Origin: Ruminococcus flavefaciens
GTDB taxonomy: Bacteria; Bacillota; Clostridia; Oscillospirales; Ruminococcaceae
Length of the DNA: 38,723 nucleotides
Assembly: GCF_900108555.1 (NCBI RefSeq)
Contig: NZ_FNWV01000018.1
Span: 1 to 38,723, forward strand
Direction of reading: 5' to 3'
Shown here: positions 29,906 to 38,394 of the stretch, piece after piece
How positions within the stretch are numbered: the first letter of the stretch is position 1
How the letters are laid out: every line of letters starts with the position of its first letter
Translations under genes and position numbers: made by a program
The notes under the pieces: model-generated
The model's input: the letters and a program-made list of their open reading frames with translations, nothing else
Told to the model about the DNA's origin: nothing
Database searches by the model: none

Positions 29906-29925
29906 CCTTTCTGAGCGCAGAAAGG
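29906..29925. promoter_or_regulatory. Hairpin overlapping the integrase ribosome site
   Basis: CCTTTCTG-AGCG-CAGAAAGG, a perfect 8-bp stem that contains the AAAGG of the integrase ribosome site on the minus strand. It may limit integrase translation. Confidence 0.55.
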
Positions 29926-29981
29926 AGTATCATATCAATACTATTATAGCACTTTCTACGCTCAATGTAAAGAGGGATACG

Positions 29982-30209
29982 TTATAACGACATTAAATCA
30001 CTAAACTCCATGCCATTAACGTAAAGGAAATTATCTAATTTTTCAAGAGTAATGTGCTGAGCAGAACGATCATACTCTTTTAAAGTGCGATCGCTTACTT
30101 GTAAACATGCAGCCAGCTCAGAATCAGAAATATCACGAAGATTTTGCCAATACCTTATTCGAGCCCAAATGCGTTTATATAACGTAATCCTCTGCGCTTT
30201 CTTCGCCAT
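29982..30209 (-). CDS. Small HTH DNA-binding protein
   Basis: 75 residues with an Xre/Cro-like HTH (ISDSELAACLQVSDRTLKEYDRSAQHITLEKLDNFL) and a basic N-terminus (MAKKAQRITLYKRIWARIRYW). AGGAGGTGATGAT is a near-perfect ribosome site. It lies between the integrase and the large ATPase on the same strand. It is probably an excisionase-like or repressor protein for the element. Confidence 0.8.
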   Translation of the reverse strand: MAKKAQRITLYKRIWARIRYWQNLRDISDSELAACLQVSDRTLKEYDRSAQHITLEKLDNFLYVNGMEFSDLMSL

Positions 30210-30235
30210 ATCATCACCTCCTAAAATCAGTCATG

Positions 30236-30256
30236 GAGCGGCCGATAAGGCCGCTC
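30236..30256. terminator. Hairpin after the large ATPase gene
   Basis: GAGCGGCC-GATAA-GGCCGCTC, 8-bp GC-rich stem between the ATPase stop and the HTH gene. The T tract on the minus strand is short (ATTTT about 10 nt later), so partial termination or an mRNA end is possible. Confidence 0.5.
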
Positions 30257-30267
30257 TTATGTAAACT

Positions 30268-33200
30268 TTAATCATATGAACCGACATACGGCGGACGATA
30301 AGTCACGCCAATTAATGCGTTCCTGATAGGGATATTTTTGCCTTTATGTTCGCTATAGGCCGGGCCGATAAAGGCACACTCGCCCTGTTCGAAACCGCGC
30401 AACACGTCCACAGAAATGTGCGTTTTCTCGGAAACAGCCTCAATGCATGACTCCATAGGGCTGAAAAAGATCTTAGTGCCACAATAGTCGAACACTCTGC
30501 CCAGATTATCATTACCATTAGAGTACCTCTGTGACGCCAGAAATGCTGCTATATTGACTTTTCTGCCATTAGAAAGAAGTATATCGATCGGTGCGCCTAT
30601 GTCCAGATTCATCGTCTGAATTTCATCAAGAATAAGGCTAACGTTTCCAGCACGGTGTGCGTCCTTGTAACTATAGAGGTGATCTGCCACCATGTCAAGC
30701 GGATTGCAGTCAACCTTTACTGTGGCATTTCCTGTGGAAATCACTATGATTTTTCCTCTGTCCGCTAACAGTTTGTCCCACCCTGGAGGCGCCTCATTAT
30801 TAGTGGCTATTGTACTGAAAACAGAGAGGACTCTATTCATCACCTTGATTTCGTCCTTTTTATCTCCAAATGAGCCGACGATCAAGTTATACATATTCTT
30901 CTCACCATTCTCTATCTTATCCACCATTATTTCGACAGCTGTCATCAGGATGTTGAGCTGATTGCAGCCAGAAAGATGTGAGCCGGAAAGCAACATACTA
31001 AACAAGCGTTCCCTTTTCTGATAAACATTTGTGCAGTTGCTGAAGTCAAGCAAATCAATCGGAAAGCCCTTAACGCTCATATCCCAGAACAAAACCCTTT
31101 CGTCGACTATCTTCTTTGGAACTTTATGCTGACTCCATTCATATTCACAGTAAGAATTTGTCGGATCGAGAATGATTACCACATCATCTGCTGTTGCTCG
31201 TTGCAACGCCTGCATCATGAGAAAGTCTGTCTTACCTGACCCAGGAGAACCACAGACTGCCACGAACGGATTTATCGTATTATATTCCTTGATGAACTGG
31301 CCACAAGCCATATCAAGGCGACGATGTTTTATATATGGAAAAAAATGCTCAATAGCCTCTTCTATTCTATGGAAAACATCTGAAGCAACATACTCATCGA
31401 TGATGTTATTAGCTTCTGGCGACAACCACTCCCTCGAGAACGTGTAAAATCGCTTTGGCTTTTTTTTATAACCGCCTTCAATTTGAACTCTCCAAATTTT
31501 CTGGTTATCCTTTGAATTAGGATAAGGAATTAAGACACCCTCGGCTTCCAAAGCTTCCATAGCCTTATTTATGCCTACTGATACATCTGAATTGGCAAGT
31601 ATTTCCTCAATAAAAACGTTCCGTGTTAAGCAAAAAGAATCATCACTGGAAATCAACGCCTTTTCATGGTTCCAATATGGTGGGCCTTCCTCTAGTCCTA
31701 TTTCTAGTCTGCCAGTACATACTGCATCGCTCGTTACATCACCGATTGCTTTACAAACACTACGACTCATAGAAGTTCTTTCCTTGACCTCATTGCGAAG
31801 CCACTGAAGCATATCTTGTACATCACTGTCTGTGAATAATCCGCCTTCCCTAAGCAGCAGGGCGGTTGCGATAAAAATTACCGCAGAACTGCTCTGGCTT
31901 CTCATTGGAAGTGTCTTAATCATTTCTCTAGCATTAGCTATCGCTTTTTTCATGCGTTGCTTCAATGCATCCGGATTACGTTCAGCAAACTTCACGATGT
32001 TGCAATCGAGTTCTCCGACTACTTTCTGAACTTTTTCAAGATTCTCAATTTTAAGCTGCTCTGTTAGTGATAACTGATGCAATTCGAGGCCCTCAGGTAT
32101 GCTTCCGGCGCGATCTATGACCAGAACAGGTACTATCCTTTTGAGATCATCATTACCATTTCCGTTATGCAGCAATTCATATAAATATTTTAATATTTTA
32201 TTGAAATCGTGCATTGAGCAAATAGTGCAATCATGACGAATGATAGCAACACAGTCGACATATCTCTTTGCCTGCTCTTCGATGTACGGAAGCCGCATTG
32301 AAGAGAATAGTGTTTCCATTGTCCGATGCTGCCTATTCTGCATAACCACCGTCATGACCTTAGATGTTGTGTCATCAGAGGTTTCGACCGCCCAAGCCCT
32401 GTCTTGCGTCAGGCTCTCTTCCTTAAATTGTGGAAGTAATCGGCTCATCGCCGAAATTACTGTGCCGATCTTCATCGGAAGAGAATCCTTGACAAGATTA
32501 TGGTAGTCTGCTAAAATATCACTGTATGCACGTTTTGGTTTATCGAGCATGATATCTTCAAAAACATTACGTAACCCTTTGCCTTTATATAATCTTTTGA
32601 ATAAGAGATTATTGTACTCTGATGAACAGAATATACTATCTCCACTCGGAGTCAAGCACCAACCTGCATGTGTTGGAGGTGAATAAAAGTATACAGCTGA
32701 ACACATAAGCAGCGATCTTCGAAAAGCCTCTGCAACATATTTTGTTTCAAGAGATGTATCTTCGAGCTGTAACTCGGAAATTATTCTGCGGTCACTCAAA
32801 TCTCCGTCGTAGAATATCAATGGGCTTGCGCGGCCTTTGATTATAATAAGGAATGCATAGCAAATTCCTGGTCCCGAAGCCGCAACGATAAGGCACCCCG
32901 TGACTTTGACTGAGGAGATAAACTTAGGTCCCCTTGTCTTGTACTTCAGCTGCCAGTGATCAAAATAGGGGTTCAGATCCAGATGCTTTTCATCGTAGGC
33001 TGGATCCTTCTTTACCTTGTGCGCGATAAAACTCGCCCCATCAAACACATAACCGCCTATTTTGACTGTCTCGCTTATAAACGGTGATGAGTGAAACAGT
33101 TTTGTTCCTTCCTCAACCGTGAATTCACGACGGACCTGTTCTGTGATTTCTGTGCGTAGTTTCTCAGTTTGTTCAGCACACTTCTCTGCAGCTAAACTTT

Positions 33201-33315
33201 CTGAGAGTTCTACAACTCTTACATTCAGTTCCTTTTTATGCTGTTCAATGAGCTTTTGTGCGTCAAAAGGATCACTTGTAACCGCCCATGCAAGATCTTC
33301 AAACGTTTCTTCCAT
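30268..33315 (-). CDS. Large ATPase: DUF927-like N-terminus plus HerA/TraG-like motor
   Basis: 1015 residues. Residues 1-65 look coiled-coil. Roughly 75-330 resemble the DUF927 domain of mobile-element primase-helicase proteins (VTGCLIVAASGPGICYAFLIIIKG, YFYSPPTHAGWCLTPSGD). A middle region includes a winged-HTH-like segment (NVFIEEILANSDVSVGINKAMEALEAEGVLIPYP). From about 650 a RecA-like motor follows: Walker A GSPGSGKTD with K near 694, Walker B SLILDEIQTM with D/E near 896-897, and ASQRYSNG after it, as in HerA/VirD4-type ATPases. It could replicate or pump element DNA, or be a defence motor. The domain order is unusual. It is flanked by its own promoter and a terminator. Confidence 0.75.
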   Translation of the reverse strand: MEETFEDLAWAVTSDPFDAQKLIEQHKKELNVRVVELSESLAAEKCAEQTEKLRTEITEQVRREFTVEEGTKLFHSSPFISETVKIGGYVFDGASFIAHKVKKDPAYDEKHLDLNPYFDHWQLKYKTRGPKFISSVKVTGCLIVAASGPGICYAFLIIIKGRASPLIFYDGDLSDRRIISELQLEDTSLETKYVAEAFRRSLLMCSAVYFYSPPTHAGWCLTPSGDSIFCSSEYNNLLFKRLYKGKGLRNVFEDIMLDKPKRAYSDILADYHNLVKDSLPMKIGTVISAMSRLLPQFKEESLTQDRAWAVETSDDTTSKVMTVVMQNRQHRTMETLFSSMRLPYIEEQAKRYVDCVAIIRHDCTICSMHDFNKILKYLYELLHNGNGNDDLKRIVPVLVIDRAGSIPEGLELHQLSLTEQLKIENLEKVQKVVGELDCNIVKFAERNPDALKQRMKKAIANAREMIKTLPMRSQSSSAVIFIATALLLREGGLFTDSDVQDMLQWLRNEVKERTSMSRSVCKAIGDVTSDAVCTGRLEIGLEEGPPYWNHEKALISSDDSFCLTRNVFIEEILANSDVSVGINKAMEALEAEGVLIPYPNSKDNQKIWRVQIEGGYKKKPKRFYTFSREWLSPEANNIIDEYVASDVFHRIEEAIEHFFPYIKHRRLDMACGQFIKEYNTINPFVAVCGSPGSGKTDFLMMQALQRATADDVVIILDPTNSYCEYEWSQHKVPKKIVDERVLFWDMSVKGFPIDLLDFSNCTNVYQKRERLFSMLLSGSHLSGCNQLNILMTAVEIMVDKIENGEKNMYNLIVGSFGDKKDEIKVMNRVLSVFSTIATNNEAPPGWDKLLADRGKIIVISTGNATVKVDCNPLDMVADHLYSYKDAHRAGNVSLILDEIQTMNLDIGAPIDILLSNGRKVNIAAFLASQRYSNGNDNLGRVFDYCGTKIFFSPMESCIEAVSEKTHISVDVLRGFEQGECAFIGPAYSEHKGKNIPIRNALIGVTYRPPYVGSYD

Positions 33316-33340
33316 TTTTAAATACCTCCTATTGAAATTT

Positions 33341-33369
33341 AAGGTTGCAACCTTATACTTAACATTATA
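33341..33369 (-). promoter_or_regulatory. ATPase promoter with 14-bp palindrome
   Basis: Minus-strand TATAAT (33369 to 33364). The perfect palindrome AAGGTTGCAACCTT (33341-33354) begins about 3 bp after the predicted start and precedes the AGGAGG ribosome site, a typical repressor position. Confidence 0.62.
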
Positions 33370-33391
33370 TCAGTCAAAAAGCTGTTCCTCA

Positions 33392-33495
33392 AAAACAAAA
33401 AGTTTTCATAAAAACGCTATAAAAAAATAAAAAGGCACCATGCGATAGTAGCATGATGCCTGAATAAGCCTGTTTTACGAAAACAAAAAGTTCTC
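33392..33495. repeat. Two copies of a 16-bp AT-rich word around the terminator
   Basis: AAAACAAAAAGTTTTC at 33392-33407 and AAAACAAAAAGTTCTC at 33480-33495 (one mismatch), 88 bp apart, between the ATPase and peptidase genes. Possibly binding sites; AT-rich chance similarity cannot be excluded. Confidence 0.45.
33424..33462 (-). terminator. Terminator of the metallopeptidase gene
   Basis: GGCACCATGC / GCATGATGCC stem (33433-33461, one mismatch), followed on the minus strand by CTTTTTATTTTTTT. It separates the peptidase and ATPase transcripts. Confidence 0.78.
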
Positions 33496-33535
33496 AAAAC
33501 GGATTAATTTTTATTTTTTATCTATTTATTTTAAA

Positions 33536-35395
33536 TCAAGACATCTCCTCAAAATACTTAACTATTTTCTTCCAGTTGTTAATAAGATATAGCGCATGCT
33601 CTTTAGATGTACCAAAAATCAGCTTGCATATTTTACATTCTGGAATTGGACTATCAAGATTATATCCAGCTTTGGCAATTAAATCTCGGCCTTTTTCAAT
33701 ATCCAAGCCTAATTCAACACAAAGTAGCATCAACGTTTGTAGCTTTGGATAACTTTCTCCCTTAAGGTATTTTTTTATAATAGTATTGCTGAGAGATATA
33801 TTTGACGAAAATTCATCAATAATTTCTTCAGCTTTATGAGTAAAAGAACCGTTCTCATCTATAACGGTGAAATCTGAACCGAACAAATGATATTGAAGCG
33901 TCTCTCCAAATGTGCGCAGTTTTGCAGTCTTTATTTCTTCAGATAGATAATCATCGACTTCTTTTTTTAAATCCTCCGGAATTAAAGGGGTTAAATCTAT
34001 TATACTGGTATTTTTTGTATTCGATAAGTATACCTGTTCTTGATATGAATATTCTCTCTCATACACTCTGCTACATACTGAAAACTTTATACAACATTCA
34101 TCTGCATTATTTCTCGCATTTTCAGAAAGAACAAGTCTAATACCATCTTCACTAAATTCGACATCTATATATTTTCCATCCAGACGACATACAACATACC
34201 CGAGATACACATATCTGCCAGAGTTTATAAGTTCGGCAAATACTTTATCTTCGTGCATGAGCTTTTCATAATTTTTACGGTATATTACAAATGTCTCATT
34301 TTCTTTAAGCGTACCTAGCTGGAAGTAGAACGGAGCAGGCTGTATCTTCTTCCCGTTCTCTTCATACTCCAGGCATGTACCGTCAACACCGTCATAGCCT
34401 AACTGCCGATTTCGTGTTTTAGCTACATATAGTGAAACCCCATACATTTTTGCAAATTTTTTTACAAACGTCTGCCTCATGTCGCCATAATTCCCGTTAT
34501 AAGTAGATAGATCGTTGGCAATTTTTTTGTTTGCAGCATCAACAGTACATGAAGGGATAGCAAGTCTCATTGCAAGAGCATTTGCTTGCCATTCAGCAAT
34601 ACAAAGAGCTTTTTGTATATCTGGCATGTTATCAGCAAAAGCAACAGGCTTTTCCAGACAATTCATAGTATCAGCATCTGTTCCTAACAGGACAAGCAGT
34701 TTAAAAAAACGCTGATGTAGGTGCCAGTGAACCAGCTCATGTGCTACAGTTACAAGAAGCTCACCGTCCTTCTCATCAAAGTATTTCTTCTTATTTAAAA
34801 GGATTACTCCTGGCTTAGCATGACCGCAATCCTCTTGAATGTTTTGCTTTTGTATATCCCACCGATAAATCTTTATGTCAGTATCAACAAGGTTTATTCT
34901 TCCAAGGCAGTCATCAGGAAGGTCTGCAAAGAATATCGGGGCGTTCATATTGTCAATAATTTTACCCAACGATAGCCCATATCCATGCATGCCAGCGAAT
35001 ATATCATAATAAGAAAAGAGCTCATTGCCTATACGCTCAAGATCCTCTGCCCTTACATTTGGAAGAATGAACTGGCTTAGTAGGTTATCATCACGAATAT
35101 CACTTTTTTCACACTTGTCAACTTCTTTAACCCGAATATCCTGAAGCTTTCGGTCAAGATTACCGAGTAAAGTGACTTTGTAATACTTCTTTCCGGAAAC
35201 AGTTTCATTACTGTCAACTGAAACCACAAGCTCCATTTTCAAATCATTGTAATTATCATCTGTACAATACAGCGACTCAATAAGAGTATTTCCGTTTATG
35301 TCCACATCACTGTTTTGATGCTCCGTTACTGCTTTATCAATGAGCTTAATATGTTCATTCTGCAGATAATCTTTTAAGTTTTGATAACGAGCCAT
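33536..35395 (-). CDS. ImmA/IrrE-type zinc metallopeptidase with HTH-like C-terminus
   Basis: 619 residues. The zinc motif HELVH is at 219-223 (TVAHELVHWHLHQRF) and the third ligand candidate is E268 in AEWQANALAMRLAIP, the ImmA/IrrE layout. Near residues 540-590 there is an Xre-like segment (SNISLSNTIIKKYLKGESYPKLQTLMLLCVELGL). ImmA-type proteases cleave repressors of mobile elements or toxins' partners. Here the protease and a DNA-binding-like part are on one chain, reversed in order compared with common HTH-then-peptidase fusions. AGGGGGA lies 8 nt before the ATG. It is the outermost recognised gene of the tyrosine-integrase element and a possible switch for excision or for the ATPase operon. 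Confidence 0.82.
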   Translation of the reverse strand: MARYQNLKDYLQNEHIKLIDKAVTEHQNSDVDINGNTLIESLYCTDDNYNDLKMELVVSVDSNETVSGKKYYKVTLLGNLDRKLQDIRVKEVDKCEKSDIRDDNLLSQFILPNVRAEDLERIGNELFSYYDIFAGMHGYGLSLGKIIDNMNAPIFFADLPDDCLGRINLVDTDIKIYRWDIQKQNIQEDCGHAKPGVILLNKKKYFDEKDGELLVTVAHELVHWHLHQRFFKLLVLLGTDADTMNCLEKPVAFADNMPDIQKALCIAEWQANALAMRLAIPSCTVDAANKKIANDLSTYNGNYGDMRQTFVKKFAKMYGVSLYVAKTRNRQLGYDGVDGTCLEYEENGKKIQPAPFYFQLGTLKENETFVIYRKNYEKLMHEDKVFAELINSGRYVYLGYVVCRLDGKYIDVEFSEDGIRLVLSENARNNADECCIKFSVCSRVYEREYSYQEQVYLSNTKNTSIIDLTPLIPEDLKKEVDDYLSEEIKTAKLRTFGETLQYHLFGSDFTVIDENGSFTHKAEEIIDEFSSNISLSNTIIKKYLKGESYPKLQTLMLLCVELGLDIEKGRDLIAKAGYNLDSPIPECKICKLIFGTSKEHALYLINNWKKIVKYFEEMS

Positions 35396-35767
35396 GTAGC
35401 AAATCCCCCTAACATGATATACTGTCTATCATCCTAAAACAACATTTTTTTATAACGATTACGTTTTTTCAGAAAATACAAAACCTGAAATTCTCAAAAA
35501 GTGATCTTTTTTATAGTTTTACGAAATTCAATTTTTCTAAAAAGCGTAATTGACTAACAAAACTTCATTTTCTAACCTGTATCCAACATATATATGGGTA
35601 TAGATTAAACCGTATTTCTGTACTTAAATTATATCATAATGACTCGTGAAAGTAAAGTGATACGTTGCTCTGTCATAACAAAGCAGAATTACTGTCAAGC
35701 ACATAATTCAAATTTATTACAATTAAAAAGATATAAGATATCCGCCCGTATGGGCGGACAATATCGT
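35396..35767. other. AT-rich gene-free region upstream of the peptidase
   Basis: No convincing gene. It carries GATATACTGTCTATC near the peptidase start, repeated A- and T-rich words, and TTTTACGAAA (35517-35526), which also occurs at 33473-33482. The right end of the tyrosine-integrase element may lie here, but I see no second copy of the tRNA 3' end. The SDR terminator is at the right edge. Confidence 0.5.
35738..35765 (-). terminator. Terminator of the SDR gene
   Basis: TCCGCCC-GTAT-GGGCGGA (35741-35758) immediately after the SDR stop on the minus strand, extended by ATAT/ATAT pairs. Confidence 0.7.
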
Positions 35768-36469
35768 TCATTCAAGTTTCCAGCCGTTGTCGCCGTGATA
35801 TATCATCAGCTTTGTCATACCGCCGTCGATGCAAATGTTCTCGCCTGTGATAAAGCCTGCTTTGTCTGAGCATAGAAAAAGAACCATATTGGCAATGTCG
35901 AGGGGATTCCCCACACGTCCGCAGGGCTGCTGATAAGCGTCGGGACCTTCGTAAACCTTATATGACGTATCTATCCACCCCGGGGAGATAGAGTTCACAC
36001 GCACTTTACCTGCAAGGCTGACCGCAAGTGCGTGAGTGAGCGCAGCTATACCGCCCTTTGCCGCAGTGTAGCTCTCGGTCTGCGGCTGACTCATACGGTC
36101 ACGCGTGGACGAAATATTGATGATACTGCCGCCGTTATTGAAGTAGAGCGCGAACAGCTTTGACAGATAGAAAGGCGCAGTTACTCCCACCGCCAGCGCA
36201 TACTGAAACTCCTCATAACTGCACTCGTCAATGCCTTTCATCAGCGGCAGAGCGTTGTTGATGAGATAGTCGATGTGTCCGTGCTCGGATATTACCTGCT
36301 GTGTAAACTTTTCAAGCACAGACTTGTCAGAGATGTCACCGACAAAGTGATCGCCGTAAGCCTTGTCTATAACACACACCGTCGCACCATTCTTGCGGAA
36401 CTCCTCGGCTATACACTTTCCAATACCATTTGCGCCGCCTGTGACTATGGCAATCTTATCATTGAACAT
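35768..36469 (-). CDS. SDR-family NAD(P)-dependent oxidoreductase
   Basis: 233-residue classical short-chain dehydrogenase: cofactor motif TGGANGIGK, NNA segment (YLINNALPL, glycine replaced), catalytic S in NISSTRD and Y-x3-K in SYTAAKGG, and a C-terminal GENICIDGGMT typical of 3-oxoacyl-ACP reductase-like members. The substrate is not predictable. GGAGC lies before the ATG. Its GC-richer codon use differs from the AT-rich peptidase and ATPase genes to the left, which supports a boundary between mobile and resident DNA near 35.4-35.7 kb (inference). Confidence 0.92.
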   Translation of the reverse strand: MFNDKIAIVTGGANGIGKCIAEEFRKNGATVCVIDKAYGDHFVGDISDKSVLEKFTQQVISEHGHIDYLINNALPLMKGIDECSYEEFQYALAVGVTAPFYLSKLFALYFNNGGSIINISSTRDRMSQPQTESYTAAKGGIAALTHALAVSLAGKVRVNSISPGWIDTSYKVYEGPDAYQQPCGRVGNPLDIANMVLFLCSDKAGFITGENICIDGGMTKLMIYHGDNGWKLE

Positions 36470-36523
36470 ATTTTGCTCCTTATATCTATTGATGCTTTCA
36501 CTTTCTTAAAGCATAAGGCTATA

Positions 36524-37063
36524 TTAATCATAATACCCACAGAATCTCGCAAAATCATCAACAAGTTCTATTCCGTTCGCACGTATATTCTGCTCAGCTA
36601 TCTCGTAATAATATTCAAGCTCATGTATGAGTACAGGTATTTCACGTCCAAATGTCTCCTGGATAAAACCTGATTCATGCAGTTCTCTTACAATGTCGAC
36701 AAGCATTTCAACAAATGCTTCTGTTATCTCAGACTCAAATTCAACAGGAGTAGTATCGCAAGCCTGACAATAAGCAAAGTTGCTGTTAATTATCCATTGT
36801 CTGACAGTATCGGCTGTGTCATCCATTCCAAATATGAAGTCGTCATTTTGCAGCCAGAACGCATAATTCCAGCGAGCTTCTTCCTCATCCGAAGCATATT
36901 CAAGCTGCTCGTTCATATATGATTCTGTATTATATCCGACAGTTACAGTAGGACGACACGGATCGTCGTCGTGGTCATATACATACAATGAAACGACATA
37001 TATATCAGGTTCGTCCCACGATGCTATCGTCTGCATTATCGCTTCTTTAAGCTGTTCTTTCAT
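36524..37063 (-). CDS. DUF4303-like protein
   Basis: 179-residue acidic soluble protein. The segment PTVTVGYNTESYMNEQLEYASDEEEARWNYAFWLQND resembles DUF4303 (NTE and ARWNYAFW positions), a family with members proposed as immunity proteins of polymorphic toxins; assignment from memory. No toxin gene is adjacent. A weak ribosome site (GAGTAAGTATATG) precedes the ATG. Function unknown. Confidence 0.65.
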   Translation of the reverse strand: MKEQLKEAIMQTIASWDEPDIYVVSLYVYDHDDDPCRPTVTVGYNTESYMNEQLEYASDEEEARWNYAFWLQNDDFIFGMDDTADTVRQWIINSNFAYCQACDTTPVEFESEITEAFVEMLVDIVRELHESGFIQETFGREIPVLIHELEYYYEIAEQNIRANGIELVDDFARFCGYYD

Positions 37064-37164
37064 ATACTTACTCCATTATATGTCATTCACCTGTGACTAT
37101 TTCTCCAGTCCAATCAACGATACCACCGAAAAGATCAGTACCAGCTATGCCTGAACAGCAAATA

Positions 37165-37893
37165 TCAATCATCACTTTTTTTCTGAGTGACTTTTATTCC
37201 TTTCTCGTCAAGCTGATGTATTGCTTCATCTGAAATAGATCCCTCTGAAACGGTCAGACTTTTCAAAGAATCCATTTCACAAATTCCAGAAACATCTTCT
37301 ATGCTATCAACATATATAAACAGCTCAGTTACATTGTCAAAAGAAGACAAGAATTTACAGTCCTTCATAACATAGCTTCCGTCAGAATTGATTATATTGT
37401 CATCAACAATTGTATCTAATAATGATATGCTTCTGAGCGATAAACACCCTGCAAGTGAATCAAAGTTTTTGACATCACTGAATAGAATATTAACATAAGA
37501 CAGATTGCTATTATTGAATCCTCCAAGGTCAATATCTGTACGATAAGTATACAGTTTCTGTAAACTGCTGAATGTACTTATTTTTTTTGAATCGAACCTG
37601 TTTACACTGGATAGTGACAGAGTCAATATAGAAAGTTTTTTAAAATCTGCCAAGCTACTGATATCATTTTCATTAGCTGATGTCAACATCAGATCCTCAA
37701 CTTCTGTGCATCTATTGATTTCCTTAATATTAGTATACCTTAGATTCGGGCTTATTTCTTGGATATCTGTTTTATAGATTTTGCCGTCGATCTTTACATA
37801 ATTCTTTCTCAAATAAACAGCTCCAGAAGCTATGCACAGAAGTATTAGCGCTGCAATTATTGCAGCAACCTTTTTTTTGAATGAATCCTTCAT
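37165..37893 (-). CDS. Membrane-anchored leucine-rich-repeat-like protein
   Basis: 242 residues. The ATG at 37893 is preferred because AAAGGAG lies 7 nt upstream; the frame is open to 37953. A basic N-terminus and one hydrophobic segment (VAAIIAALILLCIASGAVYL, about 9-28) form a signal anchor. The extracellular part has irregular repeats of about 22 residues (LADFKKLSILTLSLSSV, FSSLQKLYTYRTDIDL, LAGCLSLRSISLLDTIV, FDNVTELFIYVDSIEDV, MDSLKSLTVSEGSI) in LRR style. Likely a surface-exposed binding protein; the partner is unknown. Confidence 0.72.
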   Translation of the reverse strand: MKDSFKKKVAAIIAALILLCIASGAVYLRKNYVKIDGKIYKTDIQEISPNLRYTNIKEINRCTEVEDLMLTSANENDISSLADFKKLSILTLSLSSVNRFDSKKISTFSSLQKLYTYRTDIDLGGFNNSNLSYVNILFSDVKNFDSLAGCLSLRSISLLDTIVDDNIINSDGSYVMKDCKFLSSFDNVTELFIYVDSIEDVSGICEMDSLKSLTVSEGSISDEAIHQLDEKGIKVTQKKSDD

Positions 37894-37968
37894 AGTTTCT
37901 CCTTTTTTAAACACAGCTAGGTCGCTGCGTTCGGCTTTCTTTATTTCACACACAAAACCTGATTTCTA

Positions 37969-38199
37969 TTATTCGACATCTAAGAATTTCTCAATAACGA
38001 CCATAATCTCTTCAAGGCGCTTATCGCCTATACCCTTGATCTTGCTCAGCTCAGCTTCAAGAGCCGGAAGATCAATTGTTTTACCCTGTTCTCCGAGCAA
38101 CTCATCTCCGTACTGAAGGATGAACTTTGTAAGCTCTTCTCGGTTCATTTTCTTGATTTTTCGGTAAGTGTCCCTGTCAATGATCTCTTGATTTCCCAT
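37969..38199 (-). CDS. Small helix-hairpin-helix protein
   Basis: 76 residues. The ATG at 38199 has AAAGGAG 6 nt upstream; a longer frame from 38226 lacks a site. The C-terminal half LEAELSKIKGIGDKRLEEIMVVIEKFL is a helix-hairpin-helix motif, which binds the DNA backbone in many repair proteins. No catalytic domain. It precedes the LRR-like gene on the same strand, though the products look unrelated. Confidence 0.75.
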   Translation of the reverse strand: MGNQEIIDRDTYRKIKKMNREELTKFILQYGDELLGEQGKTIDLPALEAELSKIKGIGDKRLEEIMVVIEKFLDVE

Positions 38200-38304
38200 A
38201 TATAGCTCCTTTGCGTTTCTTATCACTTATTATAGCATATCGCCGCTATAATGTAAATACGTGAAACAAAAATGCTCAATTAGCGGTATTCTATATATGT
38301 ATCC

Positions 38305-38334
38305 TTGACTTTGGACGATAGTGCAGTGTATAAT
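38305..38334 (+). promoter_or_regulatory. Promoter of the acetyltransferase gene
   Basis: TTGACT (38305-38310), 18-bp spacer, TATAAT (38329-38334), about 60 bp before the GNAT start. Confidence 0.72.
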
Positions 38335-38394
38335 ATGGATAGTAAGCAGGGAACTGTGATAAATCGGAGTTTGTAAGAAGATCGAGGAAGTAGA

